DNA from: Prorocentrum cordatum
Taxonomy: Eukaryota; Sar; Dinophyceae; Prorocentrales; Prorocentraceae
Assembly: GCA_963575745.1 (NCBI GenBank)
Contig: CAUYUJ010014183.1
Coordinates: 62,001-126,000 of the forward strand
Reading direction: 5' to 3'
Length of the DNA stretch: 64,000 bases
Shown: positions 54,141 through 64,000 of the stretch, one piece after another
Numbering within the stretch: the stretch's first letter is position 1
How the letters are laid out: every line of letters begins with the position of its first letter
Made by a program: the position numbers and the translations under genes
The notes under the pieces: generated by a model
Told to the model about the DNA's origin: nothing
The model's input: only the letters and a program-made list of their open reading frames with translations
Databases searched by the model: none

Positions 54141-54305
54141 CGCCGTCGCCGCATCCGACGGTGCCAAGGCTGGAAGCGAGCCCTCAAGAGGGCCGTCGCG
54201 ACGCAACGTTGGGGGTTATCGCACGATGGGCCGGCGCCCTGCCCCGCCCGCGACCGCCGCAGGGGGGCCGCGCGCGCGGCCGACGCAGTGAAACCACCTC
54301 GCCCG

Positions 54306-54416
54306 AGGAGGAGGGAGGAGAAACGAAGAGAAGGGAGGAGGAGGGAGAGGCGAGGAAGAGGAGGAAGAGGAGGAGGAGGGGGGAGGAGGAGGAGGGAGGA
54401 GGGAGTGGGGGAGGAA
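54306..54416. repeat. (GGA)n microsatellite
   Basis: Imperfect GAGGA/GGA tract, same strand as the other GGA tracts. Confidence 0.92.
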
Positions 54417-54589
54417 AAAGACACGGGGAACGAGGAAATGGACGGGGGCACACACTAGGCACGCGCCAGGAGCCTAACGCCCCCAGCACGCGACAGTGCA
54501 AGAAAATTTGACCAGTGCCAGCGCGCGCTGCAGGTGAAGCCTCGATCGGGACGGCGGCAATCAGAATCCGCTCGACGACACGTGCTTCC

Positions 54590-55065
54590 GTGTTGCTTCC
54601 TCACCCTTTCCCCTCTCCTCCCCCTTTTCCCTCTCCTCCGCCTCCCCCCCTCCCCCTCCTTTTACTCCTCCTCCTCCTCCTCCTCCTCCTCCTCCTCCTC
54701 CTCCATACTTCTCTCTCTAATCCCTTCTCGTCCTTCCTCCTCCACTCACTTCTTTTTGCCCCTCCGACGGGCCTGCCGCCTCACACCTCCTCATATATCC
54801 TCCCCCCCACTCTCCCATACCACGACTCCTCGCTATCATGCCTCCTTTCGCCGAGTCTTTCGCCTCTTCCTCCCATTTTTCTCTGCCCCCCTTCCTCGCC
54901 ATTTCCCCGCACCCCTCCCTCGATCCTCCTCGTTCCTCCACCTTCCACCATCCTTCCTTTCCCTCCTTCCTCCATATGCCCTCCTCCTCCTCCCTCCTCC
55001 CTCCTCCTCCTCCTCCTCCTCCTCCTCCTCCTCCGTGTGTCCCTCCCAGTCTTTCTCCTCTACGT
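54590..55065. repeat. pyrimidine-rich tract with (CCT)n
   Basis: Almost pure C/T sequence with perfect CCT runs at 54665-54705 and 54997-55035. It explains the serine/proline/leucine-rich plus frame and the glutamate/glycine-rich minus frame. Confidence 0.9.
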
Positions 55066-55194
55066 CTTCTCGTCCTTCTCTCCCCCTGCCCCGTCGCGGC
55101 GGCCGGGCTCGGACGGGCAATCGAACCCAAGCTCGGACAAAGCAAACTGGTCAGGGCATCCGCTGGAGAAGGCCAGGCGGCAGATTCTGCAGAC

Positions 55195-55635
55195 GAGGAG
55201 GCTGATGATGATGACAGAGATAAAGATGGAAATGGAGAGGATGTTGGTGATGATGCTGTTGATGATGGTGGTGGCGACGGTCATGAGGTTGATGTTGTTG
55301 ATGATGGTGATGATGTTGCTGCTGCTGCTGATGATGAGGATGTTTATGTTGTTACTGTTGTTGAAGGTGATGCTGATGACGATGCTGCTAATGATGGTGA
55401 TGCTGTAGATTATGATGATGATGCTGATCATGATCATTTTAATGATGCGGATAATGATGGTAATGCTGCTGATGCTGATGACGATGCTGGTGATGATGAT
55501 TGTGCGGGTGACGATGCTTATTATGATGATGCTGATGATGTTGATGGTGGTGAGGTTGATGGTGGTGCTGGTGATGATGATTATGATGATGCTGCTGCTG
55601 ATGTTGTTGCGGTGGCGGCGATGGGGATGTTGGTG
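55195..55635. repeat. degenerate (GAT)n / GATGCT tract
   Basis: About 430 bp of GAT with GCT, GGT and GTT substitutions. In one plus frame it reads an Asp-rich stretch that continues into about 55 ordinary residues (EDEDLESDCNDDEAEED, IIIKVKRG) before a stop at 55806; in another it reads Met/Leu. I regard it as microsatellite, not a gene. Confidence 0.8.
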
Positions 55636-55639
55636 GTGA

Positions 55640-56480
55640 AAGTGAGGATGGTGGTTGAGGATGAGGACCTCGAGTCTGATTGCAATGATGACGAGGCGGA
55701 GGAGGATAGGGCTTGCATAATCATCAAGGTAAAGCGGGGAAGTGTGATGAGGAAAGGGGGTTATGGAGTTTCACATAGGGAGAAGGGGGCGTTTGAGGTG
55801 GAGTGAGGGGGAGATGGGATAAGTAGGATGAAGGGAAGAAGGAAGAGGGGAAACAAGGAATGATGATAACGTGTTTGTGGAATTCTACTCGGCTGCGCGG
55901 GGGTCAGTGACCGCTAGGTTGTTCGAGGGCGGAGGGGCGAATAGGAGGATGCGGGAAGAGAAGGAGGGGGTGGGGAGGGAGAGGGGAGAAAAGGATGTGT
56001 GCCTGGGTGGGAGGGTGGGAGGGGTCAGGGCGGCCTCTGCACGAGGCTCTGTGAATGGGCTGGCTTCGTCTTCCCTGCCCCCATCTCCCTCTCCTGGCTT
56101 TTGTTTTTGCCTCGGGCACTGCTCGGCTGCCGAGCAGGTCAGATCGGGCAAGTCGCCCGCAACTTGCGGCCAGCCTCTGTGGGATGGCGCCCCTCCAGGA
56201 TCCTTGTGATCCAGCGCAAACGTGCGCGGCCAGCGGCCTCTAGACGACCTGTTGCGTCCCTGCTGCCGAATCGCCCCGTGCACTGGGCTCCCAGGAGTTT
56301 GCGTCGCCCCTGCTCATCTCTGGAGAAACCTCCGCACTTCGCGGACAAACAATATCCGACGGCAATCCTGATGGCGCGCCCTCGGTCGTCAACGGCAGCT
56401 TCGCCGACTCCAAGCACGTCGAAAAGCTCGAGGTCGCCCCCGGCCGCTGCCGCCGCAGCTGCCGGGGCCAGCGCCGCAGC
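55640..56480. other. purine-rich sequence, no recognised gene
   Basis: GGGAGAAGG-like purine-rich stretch (55740-56000), then GC-rich unique sequence that may include the decayed 3' end of the minus-strand LINE to its right. Confidence 0.4.
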
Positions 56481-56499
56481 GGCAGACGAGGCGCGGCCC

Positions 56500-57470
56500 T
56501 CCGGCGGGGCCGCGCTGCTACGCACCGAAGCCCCCGGCCGCGCGTTGCAAGGGGAGCTCCAGAACGCAGCCGCGCTGTCGAGGGAGCTGGAAAGGCAGCA
56601 TCGCAAACAATGCGCTCGCCCGGCACGCTACGCGACGTCGTGCTGCGTCACGGACAGGATTGCCTGGCGCCCTCCTCCATGTATGCGCCCAGCTGCTGGC
56701 CGCGCTGTAGGTCGCCGACGGCCCGCGCTCGTGGGGCCCTTTGACGACGTGGGCCGAGTCGCAGTGGACCACCAACGGCGGCATCGAGTGCCGCAGCGCC
56801 AACAGGATAGCCAGCAGATCGCCGGTGCAGCCCAGCTACCAATGCCTTGTTGGCCGAGCGTGGCCCCGGGTCGGCCTACTCCGGCCCTGGCGGCAACGCG
56901 ATGACCGCGCATCCTGCCGCGGTCAGGTCGGCTGCCTCTGCGTCGAAGGCGGAGCCGTCCACGAGCGCCTCGCCGCCCAGGAACGGGTCGCCGCCGCCTA
57001 CCAGCCATCGAACATCGCACAAAGACGTCTCCGCAGCTGGGCGCCCAGCGGTGCTGCGGCTCGGCCAGGGGCAGCGTGCCCGCCAGCGCCCGCGCCGCGT
57101 CGCTGTCGCCGCGCGCCTTCAGCCCCGCCATGGCCGCGGGTAGGTCGAGGCCCTCCCAGCCGTCGCTGCGCTCGACGTGCCGGTGCCGGAGCGTGCCGGG
57201 CGCGGCCCCGCACCTCGAGCACAGGGGGATCCGCGCGAGGCAAGGCCGCGCCGCGTGCCTGCGCTCATTGAGCCACTGACCATCCACCGCGCGTAGCCCT
57301 TCTCCTTGTCGGCGAGCGGTGGCCATCGCATGGCATCGGCCGCCGACCCCTTCCCGACGCTCGTCCATCTGCGGAGCTGCCGGAAGGGCAGGGCGCCCTG
57401 CGGCAACCCGGCCCGCTCGAGCGCCTTCGACGACTGCCAGCGCTCCGCGGACTGCGCCGCGAGCTTCCTC
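56500..57470 (-). pseudogene. Cys-rich motif and RNase H remnant
   Basis: IPLCSRCGAAPGTLRHRH (C-x2-C with a following His pair, about 57235-57180) and, further on, LVVHCDSAHVVKG (Asp block of an RNase HI fold, about 56780-56740) in a different frame. A VDGSAFDAEAADL-like block (about 56965-56925) would be the first Asp. The frame changes at least twice. Confidence 0.5.
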
Positions 57471-57503
57471 GTCGCCCATGGCGCGTGCTGCAGCGTACAG
57501 CAT

Positions 57504-58973
57504 TCAATGCTCGGCTGGGGTTGTCCAACAGCCCAGGCCTTCCATCTTCCAGCCTCGCCGATTCAGCGTCGTGATGGCAGCGCCGAGGGGCCCGCGCACC
57601 TGGGCCCGCGCCAGTTCAGCCGCGAAGCCGGCCTGCAAGACCTGCTCAGGCAGCCACCCTTCCCAGAGCGCGCGGTGCAAAGCGACGACCAAGTCCCTGC
57701 TACACCTATGTATGGGATCGAAGTCGCGGCCGCCCATCAGCGCCGGGCTCATGGTCTTGGACATTCCGCCGACTCTGGGCTCCGTCGCGTTGAAGGCACT
57801 GCTGCGCAGCGAGTCCAACTCCTGGTCAGTGGCGCCGGTCACGCACATGTCGTGGGTACAACTGGCTTCGAGGCTGCGCTTGACGACCTTCGCCGCCCGG
57901 CGGCGGCTGGCCGCGCCCAGAATCCGAAGTGACCTTGGCACTCGGGCGCGGGCGCGCTTGGGCCTATCCTTGAGCACGCCTCGCGGCCGCTTCATCCCGC
58001 AGCCGAAATCGACTCCGAGGTTCCGCGCGCGCTGCTCTGCCTGCGCGCCGACGCACTGCAGCTGCTTCTGAAGCTCCGCCCTGAGGTCCGCGGACGAAGC
58101 CGCCACCTGGGACTTCTTGAGGGCGATTTGCAACCCGACACCCTGGAGGCCATGCTGGAGCACCTGGGCACCCGTGGCGATCTCATGCGAGATTGCGCGC
58201 CTGCCGCCGCGGCGCGACAGCGCCGCGTCGTCGACCACGACGGCGGCCTCGAGGCCCCTGGCCGCCATGCGCATCCTGTCGAGGGGCTCGAGAAGCTGAA
58301 GCTTCAAGAGCGTGGTCGCGAACCCGCGCCCTGCCAATATCGTCTGCTCCACCGAGATGGCCTCCGACGTGGCGCCTGCCGGGGCCAGCGCCCGCGGGGG
58401 CCTGTGCAGCTCGACGGACAGCTCTAGTAGCCAGAGCGGGTACTTGTACCGCACCGCTGCCTGCAGAAGGCGAAGGTGGAGCACCTGCTCGTGTGCCTGC
58501 CAGAGGTCGAGGGGCAGCGCGGCGGCTTCCCACTCCTCGAGCGAAAACGCCTCCTGTCGCCCGACGGCCCACTCGGCCCATGCGGCCTGTTGCCACGCCG
58601 CCCGCTCGCACGAACGTCCCGATGTGGCCCGCCAGTGCGGCCGCTCGTTGGCCTGCTCCCGCGCCCGGGCAAACGGCCGCCTCGAGCGGGCGTGGGCGCG
58701 GGCCAACGCGGCGACGAGCGCGATCGGCCTCACCCCGCACTCCCGCTTGGGCACGAAGACCATCTTGGTCAGGAAGGCGGGCCAGGGCGCCTTTTCCTCC
58801 ACGAGGCAGATGACGTCGATCAGGCACTCAATCCCGATGTCGTCCAGGGCCAGAAATAGCCTCGGGTGAAGTTTTCGACCGTCACACCCGTGTGCTCGCG
58901 GAAGCTCCGCAGCGTGGCCCGCATCTCGCCCACGGTCGCCCGGGGTGGCCTCTCGCCCAAATCGGCGGGCCAA
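57504..58973 (-). pseudogene. reverse transcriptase of the truncated LINE
   Basis: 489-residue open frame. TKMVFVPKRECGVRPIAL (motif 2a-like, PK..G.RPI), PLDLWQAHEQV (motif A region, first Asp), SVEQTILAGRGFATTLLK (priming block, GRG.AT) and AVVVDDAALS with both catalytic Asp (58236-58227). Thumb-like NLGVDFGCG and RARVPRSLRILG follow. All core motifs are in one frame, the best preserved part of this element. It lacks a true start, being the middle of a polyprotein. Confidence 0.75.
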
Positions 58974-59230
58974 TGGAGCTCCTCATGGGGCTGCCCGTGG
59001 TTCCAGTACCCTCGCCACTCGACGAGCAGCGCCTTCACCGCATCCATGCGACCAAGCAGGTCCCGTCAGCCGCTGTGGGGCTGGCCTGCCAGCCTTCGGG
59101 CTCCGTGGTCCACCGGTGGAAGCCGCCCGCGCTGCCATGGCCCTGCGCGTCGAACCGCGCGGACGCGTTCTTCCAGCCCTGCTGCTGGTCCCGCTCGAGA
59201 AGCTTGCCCGCCAGGTCCAGCACGGTGGCG
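58820..59230 (-). pseudogene. EN-RT connecting region
   Basis: ASARFDAQGHGSAGGFHRWT and ALLVEWRGYWN with EMRATLRSFREHTGV, in two adjacent minus frames. Similar linker segments precede RT in GC-rich LINEs of this type. One frame change lies near 59040. Confidence 0.5.
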
Positions 59231-59829
59231 CCAGCAGCCTGCCCGATATCGAGCGGCGGCCGCGCCGCTTCGGCGGCGAGCGGCTGTAGCGCAGCGCCCC
59301 AGGGTCTCCGCAGCGGTGCGGATCGCGCGAGCCTGGCAAATTGCCGGAGCCCTTGGATGCGCTGCGGCGCGCATCCACCGACGACATCGGAGCTGGGGCC
59401 CTGAAGCCCAGGCGGCCGTTCCGTGTCGAGGCCGCTCTCGCCACGTGCGGGTGAGCCAGGTCGCCGCCAAGACAGGCCGGCGGAAACCGTGACAGTCGCG
59501 CTCTCGGCGCAAGCACTGGCACCAGGCCGTGCAACCGTCGCCGACGATGTAGGTGAAGACGCAATCGAAGCTCAGGAAGCTGCCCCCGTGGACGAAAGCG
59601 TACCTCCTCCACCCTCTCTTCTGGCGAGCGCGAAGGCCCTCCGCAGCCCCAGGCCCACCTGCTTGCACCATATGGCCTCGGCAGACGCTTTTGGGAACCG
59701 TGGCGGCGGCGGCGTGCACTCGTTCTTCCACCTGAAGGCCACGCCATCGCCGCGCCCAAAGTTACCGTCAGTGTCGCCCGTGAGCTCACACGCGTCCACC
59801 AGCTGACGCTCCGCGCACTCGAGGAAAGC

Positions 59830-60345
59830 TCTCCAACCCGCGTCTGCGGACCCAGCGGCCGCGACGCACTCGCGAGCCGTTCGCCGATCCTCGCTGTAGT
59901 CCTTGCTGCAGCATCCCTGCGACTGCGGGGTGGGGAAGGCCCGCGGTCCGCACGGCACCTGCACCCAGCTGTCCACCATGTCCCCGTGGATCTCCAGGCA
60001 CACAGGCAAGTGCGGCGTCGTGGGCCAGCCGCCCCAGACCGTGGCCTTCGCCCTACGGAAGTGCGGGGAGACGATGAAATAGTCCAGCACGCGCGTCGCG
60101 GGCTCGCACGTGCCCTCCGCAGGTGCCACGATGGTGCCCTCGACCTGCTGCACGAAGGGGCTGGCGGCCAGCTCGTGCGGCTCCACGTTCCAGTCCCCCG
60201 CTATCGCAAATGGCTTCCCAATCGCACGCAGCCTCCGGGCCAGTGCCTCCAGGAGCTCTCTTGGCTCTTGAGCATCTCCACCAGGAAAGTTTCTGACGAG
60301 CGGCGCAGAACGAGAAGGGAGTCTTATGCGCGAATGCAGCGCTAT
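59830..60345 (-). pseudogene. C-terminal part of APE endonuclease
   Basis: IAGDWNVEP (Asp and Asn of the DxN block, about 60205-60180), TRVLDYFIVS (about 60110-60070) and TPHLPVCLEI with the catalytic-type His (about 60015-59990). The N-terminal QxN and QET blocks are absent, so the domain is truncated. Confidence 0.7.
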
Positions 60346-60475
60346 GTTGCGCGATGGCTCACGCATGCGAACGCGCCAAGCGCCCACCCACGAACTCACG
60401 CGGGCAGCCTGCGCGCGACAATCCCGGTAATCGACCGCACTTGTTACGGAGGGTGCGCCGCTGGATCTGCCCAGC

Positions 60476-60662
60476 GGGGGGCGGGGGGGGGGGGACACCC
60501 CCCCCCCCCCCTCCACCGATCCGTCGTCGGGGACCCCCCCCCCTTCCCCGATCCGTCGTCGGGGACCCCCCCCCTTTCCCTCCGTCGTCGGGAACCCCCC
60601 CCCCCCCCTCTCTCAAAAGGGGGGGGGGTCCCAAACCCCCCCCTCTCTCCCCCCCTTTCGCC
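60476..60662. repeat. C/G homopolymer hairpin cluster
   Basis: GGGGGGG-ACACCCCCCCCCC at 60478-60510, CCGATCCGTCGTCGGGGACC twice (about 60517, 60547; CCG/CGG stem with poly-C flanks) and CCCCCCTCTCTCAAAAGGGG at about 60605-60635. Prone to sequencing and assembly error. Confidence 0.7.
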
Positions 60663-60719
60663 ACGCCGCCCCCCTGACTCCGGAACCCGACGTCCGCCAC
60701 CCCTACCCCTAGTCATCAC

Positions 60720-60752
60720 CCTAACCCAAAACCCTAAACCCTAAACCCCACC
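60720..60752 (+). repeat. CCCTAAA telomere-type tract, right end
   Basis: CCCTAACCCAAAACCCTAAA then CCCTAAACCCC. Same C-strand orientation as all tracts of the left block, 32 kb away from the nearest of them. Confidence 0.85.
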
Positions 60753-60764
60753 ACTAACCCCAGC

Positions 60765-61860
60765 CCCAAAGAGCACTCACTACTCATTCCTCACTACCCA
60801 CTACTGACTATTCGCTATTCGCTACTCACTTGTCACTACCCCCTACTCACTACTCACTTCACGCTATCCACTACTCACTACCCACCACCCACTACTCGCC
60901 TGTCACTACTCCCTACTCACCACTCCCTCCCTCCTCCCTACTCACTACTCACTACTCACTCCTCACTACCCACTACTCAATACTCACTACTCACTAAACA
61001 CTAATCCCTACTCCCTACTCACTAACCACTAATCGCTACTCATTACCCACTACCCACTAATCCACTACTCGCTACTCACTACTCATTGCCCACACATCAC
61101 TACTCACTACCCACTACTCAGTACTCCCTACTCCCAGGTACACAGTACTCAGTACTCGCTACTCCCATACTCGCTACTCAATACTCACTACATAGTCTCT
61201 TGTCACTAATCACAGGTCACTAGTCACTAGTCACTACTCACTACCCACTACTCACTACTCACTAATCGCTACTCAGTACCCACCATTCGCTACCCACTAC
61301 TTCTTACTATTCAGTGATCACTACTCCCTACTCTCTACTCCTCACTACTCACTACTCGCTACTCCCTGGTCGTTACTCACTAATCACTAGCCACTACTCA
61401 CTACTGACTACTCTCTACTCACTACTCATTACGCCCTGCTCGCTCCTCACTACCCACTACTCGCTACTCCCTACTCGCTACTCACTACACACTACCCACT
61501 GCCACTACCCACTACTTTCTATTCATCACTACTCACTACTCACTACTCACTACTCACTACTCACTACGCACTACTCACTACTCGCTACCTCTACTCACTA
61601 CTCACTACGCACTACTACCCACTACTCACTACTCACTAATCACTACTCGCCACCCACTACTCACTACCCACTACTCCCTACCCACTACTCATTACTCCCT
61701 ACGCCCTACTCGGTACTCACTATTCATTACTCGCTACTCACTACTCACTACTCACTTCTCGCCACTCACTTTTCACTTATCAGTACACCCTACACTACCC
61801 AGTACCCACCACTCACTACGCACTCACTAACTACTCACTACTCACCACTCCCTACTCACC
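60765..61860. repeat. 7-bp satellite TCACTAC
   Basis: About 150 degenerate heptamers (ACTCACT phase; CGCTACT, CCCTACT variants). Plus-strand frames read TTHYSLL, confirming a 7-bp period. It starts within 15 bp of the CCCTAAA tract and shares its period. Confidence 0.95.
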
Positions 61861-61867
61861 AGCATCC

Positions 61868-61914
61868 TTGAAGGGGGGGAGGGGGAGGGGGTTCTGGACC
61901 CCCCCTCCCCCCAG
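61868..61914 (+). other. G/C hairpin
   Basis: TTGAAGGGGGGGAGGGGG ... GGACCCCCCCTCCCCCC forms a long G/C stem around GGTTCTGG. It resembles hairpin 1 of the cassette tails, but no CCCTAAA or G-box follows. Confidence 0.7.
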
Positions 61915-62275
61915 GGAGATCCACTGGCGCACTTTCCTTGTTACGTCGACGTGATGAGGTCGCTCAAGCCAGGGCCGTCTGGGCGGGTGGAGAGCGCAAC
62001 ACCTCACAGCGTACCGCACAAACCAGAGAAACCGTGATGTGGCGCGTGGTGTGAGCCACGAGAAGGAAGACGACCTCCCCTCCCCTGCCCTCACCCTCGC
62101 CCTCCTCCTCCTCCTCCTCCTCCTCCTGCTTCACTCCTTCTCCTTATACAGAAATTCTCCCTGTCGCACCCCGGGGCCAGTTTTTAGGGCGGGATGGGCG
62201 TTTCGCCTGAGACTTCCTCACCACTTATGACTCGGAAGCTAAAAACTGGCAACAGTTTCGCAAAGGAAGGCGGGC
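61915..62275. other. no recognised gene; short (CCT)n
   Basis: Unique sequence with a CCT run at 62100-62128. The 63- and 80-residue frames are unremarkable. Confidence 0.5.
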
Positions 62276-62279
62276 CATT

Positions 62280-62775
62280 TTCAACATGCGGCTCTCGCCT
62301 CAGCGCCGCGCACACTCGTCTTGAACATTTGCAATCGTTTCACGGATTGAAGGCGAATGGTTTTCAACATGTGGCTCTCGCTTTAGCGCCGCGCACCTTG
62401 CCTTAAAAATTGCAAGAGCTTCGCGGATTGAGGGCGGATCCTTTTCAAACATTGGTTCTCGCTTTAGCGCCGCGCATGCTCGTCTTAAACATTTTCAAGA
62501 GTTGCACGCGTTGAGGGCGAGGGGTTTTCAAAATGTGGCTCTCGCCTCAGCGCCGCGCACACTCGTCTTTAAACATGTGCAGCAAGAGCTTCACGGATTG
62601 AAGGCGAATGGTTTTCAACATGTGGCTCTCGCCTTCGCGCCGCGCGCACTCGTCTTGAACATTTGCAAGCGTTTCACGGATATAGGGCGGTTTCTGTTCA
62701 AACTGTGGCTCTCGCCTCAGCGCCGCGGGCACTCGTTTTAAACAGTTGCAAGAATTTCACGGATCCCCATGATCA
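62280..62775. repeat. ~83-bp tandem repeat
   Basis: Six units marked by AGCGCCGCGCAC (about 62302, 62385, 62468, 62551, 62636, 62720), each with TTCACGGATTGAAGGCGAA, GTTTTCAA and TGTGGCTCTCGC. Last unit diverged. No gene. Confidence 0.9.
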
Positions 62776-63109
62776 ATGTACCATATATGGTGTTTGGGAA
62801 GGATTCTGGCTTATGGTGTACAGATTATGTAGGTTCGCGGTGTTCAAGTCCCAAGAATGGCGTTCTGGCACGATTCAATATCGTCAAGACGTAACAATCA
62901 CGTTGATCCGTAAGGTTGAAATCCCAGGACACATGTTTTGGTAGCGTGCTTCAGGGTCTTCAAACAACTGTCGTCCAACGCAGCAGTTCCCTCGTTAAAC
63001 ATTCACCGTTGTAGGGGCCTATGAAGAGGGAGCTTGGAGGGAGGGTTTATTGAATCGCTTCGCTCATTCCGCCGGCCCATACGGTCTCATGTCTGCCGTT
63101 TGCCCGAGG
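62776..63109. other. no recognised gene
   Basis: Unique AT-richer stretch between two tandem repeats. Nothing identifiable. Confidence 0.5.
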
Positions 63110-63800
63110 GCCTGGTGTCAATGCGGCGCTTTGGGGGTTCCTGGGGCCGCTTGGGGGACTCCTGGGGCGCTCGGGGGGGCATTTGGGGGGCCTCCTGGGG
63201 CCGCTTGGGGGACTCTTGGGGGCCTCCTGAGGGCCTCGTGGGGGCCTCTTGGGGCCTCTTAGGGGCCTCTTGGGGCCTCGTAGGGGCTTCTTAGGGCCGA
63301 GGGCGCGAAATTTTGTTTCGTGTTCCCTCTCTGGGGCCCCTTTGGGGGTGTTCTTGGGGCCCTCTTGGACCGTCTTGGAGGCTTCTTGGGCCGTCTTCGA
63401 GCCCTCTTGGGCCATCTTGGGGCCCTCTTGGGGGCCTCTTGGGCCCTCTTGGGGCGATCTTGGGGGCCTCTGGGGCCGTCTTGGGGCGTCGGGAACCGAA
63501 AAGGTGGAAGCTCCAAAATCTCTCAAAAACCTAAGGAAAAACAATGAATTTTGCCTCCGGGGGCCCTCTTGGGAGTGCTCTTGGAGGCCTCTTGGGGCGT
63601 CTGGGGGCTATCTTGGGCGTCTTGGAGCGATCTTGTGGCATGTCGGACCCCTCGTGTACCATCTTGGGGGCCTCTTGGGGGCCTCTTGGCCTTTCTTGGG
63701 GCTCTCGGGGACGTCTCGGAGCCCTGTTGGTGCGCTCATGGAGCGCTCCTGGAGCGCTCTGGGGGACTCCTCTCGGGACTCTCTCAGGACCTTGCCGGGG
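63110..63800. repeat. ~12-bp GGGGCCTCTTGG-type array
   Basis: Degenerate units GGGGGCCTCTTGG, GGGGCC(G/C)TCTTGG and GAGGCTTCTTGGG, partly interrupted at 63480-63555. Translations on both strands (GRLGDSWG; PRRPQEGPK) follow the repeat. Opposite orientation to 29436-29780. Confidence 0.85.
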
Positions 63801-63941
63801 TACTTTTCGGCCGGGGACCCCCAGGGGCCGCCCCGCGCGCGCGAACTAGAGAATTCTTAACCAGTTACCGGAGATCTTAGCACGCCTCTGGCCCGTTGGG
63901 CCGGCGAATTCCAACATCGTTGATGCCTGTTGGATTTGTAC

Positions 63942-64000
63942 TGGTCCTCCTCCTCCTCCTCCTCCTGCTCCTCCTCCTCCTCCTCCTGCTCCTCCTCTTG
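63942..64000. repeat. (CCT)n microsatellite, cut by window end
   Basis: TCC/TGC trinucleotides from 63942 to the right edge. Confidence 0.95.

Larger units (their letters stand above)
50216..54200 (-). mobile_element. decayed LINE on minus strand
   Basis: Reading leftward: gag-like helical region (54.1-53.0 kb), endonuclease remnant (52.7-51.9 kb), RT (51.6-50.4 kb). Many frameshifts; GC-rich, unlike the element at 38-47 kb. Boundaries not resolved. Confidence 0.6.
56500..60345 (-). mobile_element. 5'-truncated LINE, EN-RT-RNH order, minus strand
   Basis: Reading leftward from 60345: C-terminal part of an APE endonuclease, connecting region, RT (58973-57504), Cys-rich motif and RNase H remnant (57.4-56.5 kb). 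The classical order contrasts with the element at 38-47 kb. Highly GC-rich and with several frame changes. It stops abruptly at the C-homopolymer/telomere-repeat region on its 5' side, consistent with 5' truncation. Confidence 0.7.

Noticed and set aside
54838-55806. Asp-rich 322-residue protein
   Set aside because: The Asp stretch is a degenerate GAT microsatellite preceded by a CCT tract. Only about 55 downstream residues look ordinary.
60765-61871. 185-residue TTHYSLL repeat protein
   Set aside because: Translation of the 7-bp satellite.

Overview
Probably nuclear DNA of a dinoflagellate. Three things point there. Short CCCTAAA (plant/dinoflagellate-type) telomere repeats run through the left 28 kb, all in the same orientation. 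Three LINE-like elements have reverse transcriptases of the kind common in dinoflagellate genomes (FVDD/VVDD/AVDD catalytic boxes), one with a C-terminal methyltransferase-like domain. A near-copy of the dinoflagellate spliced-leader sequence lies at 31437-31459. A green alga or plant is not excluded by the telomere repeat alone. No bacterial-style operons, rRNA or tRNA genes were recognised, and no intact housekeeping gene was found.

Layout. 1-28437 is a subtelomere-like mosaic of cassettes. A cassette runs from one CCCTAAA tract to the next. It has a conserved head just after the tract, one or more GC-rich minisatellites (units of 13, 10, 8, 14, 53, 77, ~102, ~127 or ~141 bp), and a conserved tail. 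The tail is a G/C hairpin, a short CCCTAAA tract, a G-rich box (TGGGTGG then GGGTGGGA), usually a second inverted repeat, and another CCCTAAA tract. Head and tail types are linked: A with I, B with II. 28440-38100 is low-information sequence with degenerate repeats and no recognised gene.

38153-47380 is a nearly complete non-LTR retrotransposon on the plus strand, with lower GC than its surroundings. It has a gag-like ORF1 and a long ORF2 in the order RNase H, APE endonuclease, reverse transcriptase, zinc fingers, cytosine-methyltransferase-like domain. ORF2 is broken by only three lesions (TGA, frameshift at a run of nine C, TAG). 47400-56500 holds GGA/CCT/CT/GAT microsatellites, an unrecognised minus-strand protein-coding remnant (48.6-49.9 kb) and a decayed minus-strand LINE (about 50.2-54.2 kb). 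56500-60340 is a second, 5'-truncated minus-strand LINE with the classical order endonuclease, RT, RNase H.

60476-62000 is C/G homopolymer hairpins, a last CCCTAAA tract and a 1.1-kb 7-bp satellite of the same period as the telomere repeat. The right end has an 83-bp repeat (62.3-62.8 kb), a 12-bp GGCCTCTTGGGG-type array and a CCT microsatellite.

Most long open frames in the left half arise because the minisatellite units lack stop codons and are not multiples of three. They are not supported as genes. The best-supported proteins are those of the retroelements.
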